This document shows, piece by piece, positions 57,429-64,000 of a stretch of 64,000 nucleotides of DNA. Origin of the DNA: Bacillus bingmayongensis (GTDB lineage Bacteria > Bacillota > Bacilli > Bacillales > Bacillaceae_G); assembly GCF_000299035.1 (NCBI RefSeq), contig NZ_JH921519.1, positions 1 to 64,000 on the forward strand, in the 5' to 3' direction. Numbering within the stretch: position 1 is the first letter of the stretch; every line of letters begins with the position of its first letter. Below the pieces are notes generated by a model. It saw only the letters and a program-made list of their open reading frames with translations, was not told where the DNA came from and made no database searches. The position numbers were made by a program, and so were the translations under genes.

Positions 57429-58013
57429 GTCGATCTCTCCTTTTCTTTTTGATCTACATACAGCATCAATCACGTACAAACTGTTACTGTAATTGTATAA
57501 AAATTTTGTCGAAATAACTATCGTAATAGCTTACATTTAGATTACATTTTTGTAAGGAGAATACTAAAATAACCAATTCTATGAAATTCTCGACAAAACC
57601 CTTCCAATATCTATTATATATTTTAAAAAATCTTCATTTTTCCTCCCTATATACAATAAAATAACGTTTTTCGTGCATTTTCGCACTGAGAATTTTTTCT
57701 AACTTTTCTCTAACTTCACTTTATAAAGTGACACTTCCAACAGTGAGAGTTTTCTTCATCACCACTGATGGAAAGCCCTCACCAATCGGGCTTTTACGGG
57801 CAGTTATCCCCCACCTACATAGAATACATTTCTAGCTAAAAACTCAGACATCTCAAAAACCATATTAAACTCATTTCTTCTTCATATTAACTTCATGTTG
57901 ATAATGTAGAATTATAGCGGAATTTGTTGATAATTTTAATAAGTTCTTTCTAATCAAATTTATGGATTAGGAAAGAACTTATTATAAAACAAAATAATAC
58001 TCAGGAGAACATC
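57429..58013. other. Intergenic region upstream of the L,D-transpeptidase
   Basis: Contains the partial bcr1-like repeat at 57723-57821 and the promoter regions of both flanking genes. A long stretch near 57897-57985 repeats AAGTTCTTTCTAATC / GGATTAGGAAAGAACTT, an inverted repeat next to the transpeptidase start. Confidence 0.5.
57723..57821 (+). repeat. bcr1-like repeat, partial copy
   Basis: ATAAAGTGACACTTCCAACAGTG...CCACTGATGG, then CAATCGGGCTTTTACGGGCA and CCCCCACCT as in 5801-5957, but truncated after CCACCT. The left flank is ATAAA. Confidence 0.7.
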
Positions 58014-58484
58014 ATGAAAAAATTATTATTTACTATTTTTATACTAAGTTTATGTGCAATAGTTCCTTATGAAAAAACAGAAGCAGCTACTCCTGCATCG
58101 CAGCAAAAACTAATTGTCAACACAACTACTAATAAGATGGATTTCTATCAAAATGGAACTTTTATTAGAAGTTTTTCTGTCGCTACAGGAAAAGCTGCTA
58201 CACCAACTCCACTTGGATCATTTATTATTGTAAACAAAATTAAAAATCGTCCGTACTATACAAGACATATTAAGGGCGGCGACCCACGTAACCCACTTGG
58301 TGATCGTTGGATGGGATTAAACATGGTAGGAACTTGGGGAACAACATACGCGGTTCATGGAACAAATAACAACCAAGCTATCGGAAAAAATACAACCCTT
58401 GGGTGTATTCGTATGTTCAATGAAGATATCCATTGGTTATTTGATCGAATGGAAAAACAAGCGACTGTCATTGTAACGAAATAG
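58014..58484 (+). CDS. L,D-transpeptidase (YkuD family), secreted
   Basis: 156 residues. Signal peptide about 1-24, then a YkuD fold with the catalytic His in AVHGTNNN (H115) and Cys131 in TTLGCIRM. The usual S-H-G-C-I-R-M reads T-L-G-C-I-R-M. It crosslinks peptidoglycan at meso-DAP, or acts in spore cortex. No LysM domain, so it must reach the wall by itself. Confidence 0.88.
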   Translation: MKKLLFTIFILSLCAIVPYEKTEAATPASQQKLIVNTTTNKMDFYQNGTFIRSFSVATGKAATPTPLGSFIIVNKIKNRPYYTRHIKGGDPRNPLGDRWMGLNMVGTWGTTYAVHGTNNNQAIGKNTTLGCIRMFNEDIHWLFDRMEKQATVIVTK

Positions 58485-58509
58485 TTTATATACATGAAAG
58501 AGAACATTT

Positions 58510-58548
58510 AGAACTTAGCCAAGACCTTTATATCTTGGCTTCTTTTTA
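58510..58548 (+). terminator. Terminator of the L,D-transpeptidase gene
   Basis: AGCCAAGA...TCTTGGCT with T-rich tail TTCTTTTT. Confidence 0.8.
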
Positions 58549-58599
58549 TTCCTCTATTCCCGGGCTGTAAAACCCCCACTGATTAAAGTTTCACTTTAT
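58545..58599 (-). repeat. bcr1-like repeat, short derivative
   Basis: Between two TTTAT sequences (58545-58549 and 58595-58599), read leftward: AAAGTGAAACTTTAATCAGT, GGGGGTTTTACAGCCCGGGA. It keeps both ends of the family and lacks the middle. Confidence 0.65.
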
Positions 58600-58896
58600 T
58601 ATTTTTGAGTAGTCAAATACTTACCTTGCATATATAATGTAACAGGAAATAAAAAATTTAAATATTTACAAAAACAAACATTTAAATATATTTTTGTTGA
58701 TATCATGGCGTACAGTTCTTTCTTTTCCTCCATAAGAAAGAGCAGTATACATACAAGATGAAGCTTTCGTCAGTAATTTTTTCATTTCCAACTAAAGCAA
58801 ACCGCTCTCATCAATCTATCTCAGTCAATCACAGAGCATTTTCGACTATTCAAGTTGAATCTATATTTGTAAACGTATACTTTAGGAAGTGATAAT
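58600..58896. other. Intergenic region upstream of the orphan response regulator
   Basis: AT-rich leader containing the promoter; there is no ORF. A start codon TTG with AGGAAGTG upstream begins the next gene. Confidence 0.45.
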
Positions 58897-59565
58897 TTGA
58901 AGCGCATATTAGCAATTGAAGAACATTCAGATATGCAAAAACAAATCCAAACATTTTTAGTAGCGCATAATTATAAAATTGACATCGCAAGTTCTGGGAC
59001 AGAAGGCATACTTAAGTTTCAAAAAAATTCGTATGATCTTATTCTACTTGATTCCACATTACCTGATATAGATGGCTATAGTACTTGCCAAATTATAAGA
59101 GGACAATCAAATATTCCTATTATAATGTTATCAGGATGTAACGATGAAAAGAATGAAATTAAAGCGTTTGAACTGGGGATAGATGATTATATAATAAAGC
59201 CATTTCACCATACTGTGTTCATAAAACGAATGGAGGCTGTTTTAAGAAGAGGACTTACATCCGAACCTGAAAAAAATATGGGAATCTTGCAGTTCAATGA
59301 GCTCATGCTGAATTTCCCAGCTTATACTGCTTATATAAATGGTGAGAAAGTCGAATTAACCACGAAAGAATTCGAAATTATTGCTATGCTTTTACAAAAC
59401 CAAGGAACAGTATTATCAAGAAGTGATCTATTAGATAAAGTATGGGGCTATGAATATTATGGTGATGTGCGAGTTATCGATACACATATAAAAAACTTGC
59501 GTAAAAAATTAAATATACCTTATATTAAAACAGTAAAAGGTATTGGTTATAAACTAGATTCATAA
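58897..59565 (+). CDS. OmpR/PhoB-family response regulator, orphan
   Basis: 222 residues. Receiver domain: Asp52 in LILLDSTLPDIDG, Ser79-type switch in IIMLSGCN and Lys in IIKPFHH. The acidic pair that holds magnesium is Glu8-Glu9 (ILAIEEHSD) instead of Asp-Asp. The C-terminal winged helix (VELTTKEFEIIAMLLQNQGT, VIDTHIKNLRKKL) is complete. The start is TTG. No histidine kinase gene is next to it. Confidence 0.92.
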   Translation: MKRILAIEEHSDMQKQIQTFLVAHNYKIDIASSGTEGILKFQKNSYDLILLDSTLPDIDGYSTCQIIRGQSNIPIIMLSGCNDEKNEIKAFELGIDDYIIKPFHHTVFIKRMEAVLRRGLTSEPEKNMGILQFNELMLNFPAYTAYINGEKVELTTKEFEIIAMLLQNQGTVLSRSDLLDKVWGYEYYGDVRVIDTHIKNLRKKLNIPYIKTVKGIGYKLDS

Positions 59566-59678
59566 TACTTATTACATGTTTTTATTTTTAATCTGCTTTT
59601 ATCTTATTTTATATTATGCTATTCACTGAAAATATGTACAAATAAGGAATCGAACTCATACCTTTTATAATTGCATAC

Positions 59679-59775
59679 CCAAACTCACACACGATTGTGA
59701 GCGGCGGAATTTTGTAGAGTTTTCACTCTGTTTCGTTCGCCCGTTGTCTTAAACTAGACAACGGGCGTTTTTTAT
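59679..59775 (+). promoter_or_regulatory. Structured leader with terminator before the EamA gene
   Basis: CTCAC...GTGAG and AGAG...CTCT hairpins are followed by CGCCCGTTGTC/GACAACGGGCG and TTTTTT at 59736-59775, and 19 bases on the EamA start. It could be only the terminator of the response regulator gene, but the distance (about 170 bases) and the structure suggest an attenuator or unrecognised riboswitch. Confidence 0.5.
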
Positions 59776-59794
59776 TTGTAAAAGGAGGATTTTT

Positions 59795-60697
59795 ATGGAG
59801 AAATTTAAGTTTTCATTATTAGTTTTATTTGGCGCCTGTAGCTACGGCGTACTTTCTACAATTTTCAAACTCGGCTTTATGAATGGTTTTTCTGCGCATG
59901 AGCTATTAGGTGGACAATATGTATTTGGCTGGGTTGGACTTTTATTGCTCGTTCTTTTCTTCTCACGTCATAAAGTCCCGAAAAAACAAGCATTCTCCTT
60001 ATTAGCTGTCGGAACAACAATGAGCATGACAGGGATTTTCTACGCAATTTCTGTAGAAGAATTACCTGCTTCCATCGCCGTTGTTCTACTCTTTCAATTT
60101 ACATGGATTGGGGTAGTCATTGAAGCGATCGCTAACAAGACATTACCAAGCCGCGAAAAGGTAATATCGATTATTATTTTATTTGCCGGAACGTTATTTG
60201 CAGGTGGTGTATTTGAAGGACTTGGACAAAACTTCTCTACAAAAGGCATTATCTTCGGACTATTAGCCGCTGTCTCTTTTTCCTTTTATATTTTTGCAAG
60301 CGGACGCGTTGCTACAAATGTACCACCATATACAAAAAGCTTTCTGATGACAACAAGTGCTACGCTTATCGTTTGCTTAATCTTTCCTCCAACCTTCTTA
60401 ACTGATGGTGCCTTACAGGCTGGATTATGGAAATATGCATTCTTCCTTGGATTCTTCGGAGTTGTTGTACCTGTCATTTGCTTCTCAATTGGTGTTCCAA
60501 AAGTAGGAACAGGACTTGGAACGATTTTAGGAGCTGCTGAATTACCAACAGCAATCATCGCTTCCATTACACTTGTTCATGAAGTCGTATCGCCACTGCA
60601 ATGGCTTGGTATTGTTTGCATATTGCTTGGTATTTTCACACCACAAATTTTGACTGCACGGAAAGAGAAGAAACAGAACATAGAACGAAGCGCCTAA
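59795..60697 (+). CDS. EamA/DMT-family transporter
   Basis: 300 residues, ten helices in two EamA repeats (first about 5-140, second about 150-285: GLGQNFSTKGIIFGLLAAVS, KVGTGLGTILGAAELPTAII). Members export amino acids, or purine or drug-like metabolites. AAGGAGG before the ATG. The stop is at the edge of the 31-bp sequence duplicated by the downstream IS. Confidence 0.9.
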   Translation: MEKFKFSLLVLFGACSYGVLSTIFKLGFMNGFSAHELLGGQYVFGWVGLLLLVLFFSRHKVPKKQAFSLLAVGTTMSMTGIFYAISVEELPASIAVVLLFQFTWIGVVIEAIANKTLPSREKVISIIILFAGTLFAGGVFEGLGQNFSTKGIIFGLLAAVSFSFYIFASGRVATNVPPYTKSFLMTTSATLIVCLIFPPTFLTDGALQAGLWKYAFFLGFFGVVVPVICFSIGVPKVGTGLGTILGAAELPTAIIASITLVHEVVSPLQWLGIVCILLGIFTPQILTARKEKKQNIERSA

Positions 60698-62191
60698 AAA
60701 AAGAGCACATCATGTGCTCTTTTTACCAGAGTGTTGGGAAACCCTTTAGGGTTTCCGACACTCTGGAATTTTTTTAATATTTTAGTGAATGAAAACAATA
60801 AAAAGTGATAGAAGCTAGAAAAATAGCCCTTCACCTGACCCTTTTTGGTCAGGTGAAGGGCTATTTTTTTCATGTTTTGGCAAGCTGCGGTGAGATAAGC
60901 CTGCATTTGGACAGACTTCAGCCCCCGGAACCGAGCGTATCGATAGCCATGTAGCTCTTTGGCATCCGCGAAGCTTCGTTCAATAGTAGAACAGCGTACC
61001 TTATATAGTTTTTTACCTGTACTTGTTAATTTGTTTTTTCGTGCAATATCTTTATACTCTTCCCAAATGTGATGTGTAATGACCTTCTGTTTTTGTTTCT
61101 CTGAGAAACATTTGTTACGCAACGGACAAACTGCGCAATCTGTTGGATTAGACTTATATTGGCGATATCCTTCTCGATCGGTTGTCGCATATTCTAAAAT
61201 ACATCCCATTGGACAGGCAAATACATCTGTTTCTTTTTCGTATTTAAATTGGCTTTTTGGTACGTCTTTATTTCTTTTTCCAAACCGGCGATACCCCATC
61301 ACCATAAATATATTCTGTTCCGATAATTTTTTGCAGATATAACCTGTAAAGTAGCCAGCATCAAGTGCCACTGCTTCTATTTGAAATCCAAACTTATCAA
61401 CTTGTGCTTGAAGTCGCTCTAAATACGGCTCGGAATCCGCTACATTTCCAGCCGTAATAAATGTATCTGTAATCACATTATATTTCGCATCCGTTGTACG
61501 ATGATCTAAGAAATGAAAACCGTTCGGTTTTCCATCTCGCATTAAAAAGCCACTATCTGGATCTGTTGTACTTACACGTGTTTTTTTGATTGGGGTATCA
61601 CGTTCCTTTCTTGGTTTTAATTCTTTTTTCCGTGTTTTTCCCTATCTTTTATAACTGCCGCTTCTAATTCTTCCATATATAATTTAGGGCGCTCTTTTTT
61701 TACTTTGTGTACAAATTTATTTTTATTTGCGTTTGCTTTCACATGAGTTGAATCTGTCATCAATGCGCGCCCACCCACCATACGATGTTCCATCGCTTGA
61801 CGTACAATTTCATTAAAGATTTCTTCAAAAATATTTGTATGAATAAAACGAGTACGACGGTTCCAACTGATTGTGGAGTGTGGTCTGGGACTGAATCCGA
61901 TAAAGAAAACCCTAAAAACCAACGATACGCAATATTAGTTTTAATCTCTTTTTCTAATTGACGTTCAGATCGAATACCATAAAAATAGCCAATAAACATC
62001 ATTTTGAATAAGACGATAGGATGAATAGAAGGGCGACCATTGTTTTCACAATAATAAGGACGTAACTTTTCCTCGATAAAATCAAAATTAATAGTCGCTT
62101 CAATTGCACGAAGAAAATGATCTTGTGGAACTAACTCTTCAACAGAAACTGATACACGCTCATCGCGATGATTTTTCAATGCACCCATCAT
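60694..62191 (-). pseudogene. IS1182-like DDE transposase, disrupted by two frameshifts
   Basis: The product reads MMGALKNHRDERVSVSVEEL... to SLSDSVPDH, then needs a 2-base shift at 61875-61884 (extra AC in CACACTCC) to continue as STISWNRRTRFIHTNIFEEI, and a second shift of one A at about 61622-61632 (GGAAAAAAG). After that the frame runs through FLMRDGKPNGFHF and LDAGYFTGYICKK to the end. The last residues and stop lie outside the IS in the target duplication. The second shift has an A-AAA-AAG heptamer and could be programmed; the first cannot easily be. The element is probably not self-mobile. Confidence 0.85.
60696..60726. repeat. 31-bp target duplication, left copy (a terminator)
   Basis: Identical to 62289-62319: seven A, the stem GAGCACAT-C-ATGTGCTC, five T and AC. 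This copy terminates the EamA gene. Confidence 0.92.
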
Positions 62192-62288
62192 AATAAATCG
62201 CTCCTTTTCCTCTTTTTATCATTGTTGACAGATAAAAAAGGGTTCAGACACAAAAATAGGCTGTGGAGCAAACTTTCTCCACAGCCTG
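60727..62288 (-). mobile_element. IS1182-like insertion sequence, complete ends
   Basis: 1562 bases. The ends form imperfect inverted repeats (CAGAGTGTTGGGAAA and CAGGCTGTGGAGAAA, 11 of 15). Each end is itself a palindrome: 60727-60765 and 62258-62287 (AGGCTGTGGAG/CTCCACAGCCT). A third long hairpin at 60819-60868 (22-bp stem) ends in a T-run and may terminate transcription. It is flanked by the 31-bp duplication of a terminator. Confidence 0.9.
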
Positions 62289-62319
62289 AAAAAAAGAGCA
62301 CATCATGTGCTCTTTTTAC
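62289..62319. repeat. 31-bp target duplication, right copy (a terminator)
   Basis: Identical to 60696-60726. It contains the stop codon (62316-62318) and the terminator of the methionyl-tRNA synthetase remnant. Confidence 0.92.
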
Positions 62320-62473
62320 TTTAATGCTACATATAACTTCCCTACCTCATCTTCAATTTGCTTCACATCGATTCTCTCAAACAACGGCTGCACATGACTG
62401 ATTCGCTCTGGCAATACATGTTCACATTTCCAGCTTACACTCGTAATTGATAATATGTTCCGCACCCTTTCAC
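62316..62473 (-). pseudogene. Remnant of a methionyl-tRNA synthetase gene (start and C-terminal 47 codons)
   Basis: GTG at 62473 with AAGGAGG 8 bases upstream is the original start, but after two or three codons the sequence jumps to the other end of the gene in another frame: [39 protein letters not shown], stop. The PLFERID element is the characteristic end of MetRS of the short type. The catalytic body (about 480 codons) is deleted. The T-box upstream, with an ATG specifier, supports the identification. Confidence 0.75.
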
Positions 62474-62501
62474 TTTACATTCCTCCTTTTAAATATAAAA
62501 A

Positions 62502-62760
62502 AGCCCCACCCCTATCTTCTAAAAAGATAAGGGCGGGGCTGTATGAACAGTCGCGGTACCACCTTATTTCGTCAGCTATTCACATAACTAACCTCATCAA
62601 GTACGGAGCAATCATATGCTCTTATACTGTGGTTTTGATAACGAGAACCAACTCTCGTCGCCGCCTACTATTATCATTTGATAAGTTCAGGACGCAGCTC
62701 AAAGGCCATTGTTCAAATGAACATTCTTGCTTCTTCTCAGCTTCTGAAGCTCTCTGGAAA
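62502..62760 (-). promoter_or_regulatory. T-box leader, probably methionine-specific
   Basis: Leftward: AGAGAGCTTC, the specifier ATG (62709-62707) just before GCCTTTGAGCTG, T-box GGTGGTACCGCG (62565-62552 area) and a terminator (62502-62540, AGCCCCACCCCTATCTT with AGATAAGGGCGGGGCT). The leader is intact although the gene behind it is destroyed. Confidence 0.9.
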
Positions 62761-62915
62761 GAATGGTTTCATTCTACTTTTCCTTTTCAACGCTTTTCAT
62801 ATATAATACGTATTTTACGACTAAAATACAGAAAAATCAAACTTTAATTCGAAGAAAAAAGGAAATAAATAATTCTTTCCGAATATGTACATGTTCAAAG
62901 AAAGGAGTGAGTTCA

Positions 62916-63695
62916 TTGAATCAACAACAGTTAAGCACAATTAATAAACAAGGCTGGAATGCTGCTGCCTATAAAGCATGGACGAATCGGCACGGTACTC
63001 CAAAGGAATATGCAAAGAAGCTCATACAAAATCCCGCCCATGAAGTAGCTTACTACTTACCTTATATTAAAAATATACAAGATAAACGTATCCTAAATTT
63101 ACTTGGCCCCAAAGGAAATAAAGCTGTCGCATTCGCATTATTAGGGGCTGACGTAACTGTTGTGGATATTTCAGAAAGCAATGCTAGATATGCAAATGAG
63201 CTAGCCGATGCTGCGGAGGTATCTATTGAATATATCGTTTCAGATGTACTAGAAATATCTCCCTCCAAAACATTCGATATTGTTTTATTAGAACTAGGTG
63301 TACTTCATTATTTTTTAGATCTCAAACCACTTTTTAAATTGATCTCACAACTATTAATAGATGGTGGCACTTTCATACTCCGTGATTATCACCCGCTCTA
63401 TACAAAGCTATTAGCGATAGATCATCCAATGTTTCAAGCAAATGGTGATTATTTCTATGAAGGGATTATTGAAAGTGACGTCGCTTATAGCATTCTACTT
63501 GATGAGACGCAACGAAAATCACTACCAAAAACAAAAATTCGCCGCTGGACACTAGGAGAAATTATTACAGAAATCGCCAAAGCAAACCTCCGTATTGAAG
63601 AGCTTACCGAGGAATGTGGTACACACCAGCGCTGGGTCTTTCCGTCTTCTGCACCAAAAGGAATTGAAGAACGTATCCCGGACTTTACACATTAA
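62916..63695 (+). CDS. Class I SAM-dependent methyltransferase
   Basis: 259 residues. Motif I-like ILNLLGPKGNKAVAFALLGA (59-78) and D84 in TVVDISESN bind SAM; FDIVLLELGVLHYF is motif IV; the last part is a small cap (IRRWTLGEIITEIAKANL). TTG at 62916 has AAAGGAG 8 bases upstream; an extended reading from 62763 overlaps the T-box leader and is rejected. The substrate is unknown. It is divergent from the MetRS T-box. Confidence 0.85.
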   Translation: MNQQQLSTINKQGWNAAAYKAWTNRHGTPKEYAKKLIQNPAHEVAYYLPYIKNIQDKRILNLLGPKGNKAVAFALLGADVTVVDISESNARYANELADAAEVSIEYIVSDVLEISPSKTFDIVLLELGVLHYFLDLKPLFKLISQLLIDGGTFILRDYHPLYTKLLAIDHPMFQANGDYFYEGIIESDVAYSILLDETQRKSLPKTKIRRWTLGEIITEIAKANLRIEELTEECGTHQRWVFPSSAPKGIEERIPDFTH

Positions 63696-63705
63696 TCGCT
63701 ACAAC

Positions 63706-63777
63706 ATAAAGTGAAACTTTAATCAGTGATTATCCCACACCAATCAGGCTTTTACAGCCCGCAAATAGCGGAATAAT
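63706..63777 (+). repeat. bcr1-like repeat, short derivative
   Basis: ATAAAGTGAAACTTTAATCA...CAATCAGGCTTTTACAGCCC and GAATAATG; keeps both ends of the 5801-5957 family but lacks most of the middle. Confidence 0.65.
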
Positions 63778-63778
63778 G

Positions 63779-63816
63779 CAAAAAGGATCCCTTCACGGAT
63801 AGGATCCTTTTTGCAT
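63779..63816 (+). terminator. Terminator downstream of the methyltransferase gene
   Basis: AAAAAGGATCC and GGATCCTTTTT with a 12-base loop. Confidence 0.8.
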
Positions 63817-63955
63817 GCTTAACGCATATAAGTTGAGGTTGGAGATTACCATAATTCTGTAGAATAGGACACAAGGTATTTCAACATTTTGTCTCTGACT
63901 TACGCAGTCAAAAGGGGTATGACCAACATAACGAAGAGTAATGTTTAGTTGATAT

Positions 63956-63970
63956 TGATAATCGTTATCA
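63956..63970 (+). promoter_or_regulatory. Fur box at the window end
   Basis: TGATAATCGTTATCA, an almost perfect palindrome that differs from the Fur consensus at one base. The gene it controls must start beyond 64000. Confidence 0.75.
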
Positions 63971-64000
63971 ACTAATTAGAATTATACATGATATGTTTTA

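Noticed and set aside
62168-62401. Small + strand ORF across the IS end
   Set aside because: It crosses the IS boundary and the duplicated terminator, so it is an accident of insertion.
62763-62915. Methyltransferase start at 62763
   Set aside because: The region overlaps the divergent T-box leader and promoter; TTG at 62916 has a good ribosome site and the family length.

Overview
The window looks like chromosome of a Bacillus cereus group organism (cereus, anthracis or thuringiensis type). The reasons are the low-GC Firmicute gene style with strong AGGAGG ribosome sites, gene order matching Bacillus subtilis blocks (lipA-yunA-yunB-yunC-yunD; metNPQ-yusD-yusE-yusF-gcvH-yusI; fadNAE-yuzL-fadM), a SufCDSUB operon, sporulation and spore-coat genes, and about 155-bp palindromic repeats flanked by TTTAT that fit the bcr1 type. 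All identifications come from reading the sequence; no database search was run. Most genes lie on the minus strand.

Layout. 1-5.7 kb: end of an IS1182-like element, an SMR drug exporter, lipA, lytH, yunB, yunC and yunD. 5.8-9.4 kb: a bcr1-like repeat, a GntR/ABC transporter operon and an autoregulated MerR regulator. 9.6-11.3 kb: a stand-alone OLD-type ATPase/TOPRIM nuclease (a defence candidate). 11.7-16.9 kb: sufCDSUB for Fe-S cluster assembly. 17.1-20.0 kb: the methionine importer metNPQ behind a SAM-I riboswitch. 20.1-22.3 kb: yusD, yusE, yusF, gcvH, yusI. 22.7-26.8 kb: a lipoprotein, a PAP2 phosphatase, a PTS-IIC-like protein with L-lactate dehydrogenase, and two CotF-like spore coat genes. 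27.2-29.6 kb: a Fur-box secreted protein and an IS3/IS150-type element sitting in the loop of a terminator. 29.6-37.4 kb: fatty-acid oxidation operon fadNAE with a FadR operator, yuzL, a DD-carboxypeptidase-like protein and fadM/proline dehydrogenase. 38.5-42.1 kb: an accessory islet with a WXG100-domain protein, two DUF4176 proteins and small membrane proteins, most like a type VII secretion toxin/immunity cassette. 42.4-48.7 kb: mixed genes including a TrmB regulator, an MFS exporter with a perfect operator palindrome, and a SteT-like permease under a T-box. 49-51.1 kb: a repeat-rich secreted protein, and yidC preceded by a 94-codon membrane-anchored upstream ORF whose last codons form a hairpin reaching the yidC ribosome site, a layout like the MifM/YidC2 arrest-peptide sensor of B. 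subtilis. 51.4-60.7 kb: YitT, an M50-like protease/DUF3169/XRE trio, DedA, an L,D-transpeptidase, an orphan response regulator and an EamA exporter. 60.7-62.3 kb: a complete but frameshifted IS1182-like element flanked by a 31-bp duplication of a terminator. 62.3-63.7 kb: a methionine-type T-box leader attached to a deleted methionyl-tRNA synthetase gene, and a methyltransferase. A Fur box closes the window.

The most unusual items are the MifM-like yidC regulator, the terminator-targeted insertion sequences, the orphaned Met T-box with its gene remnant, the nested bcr1-like repeat and the WXG islet.
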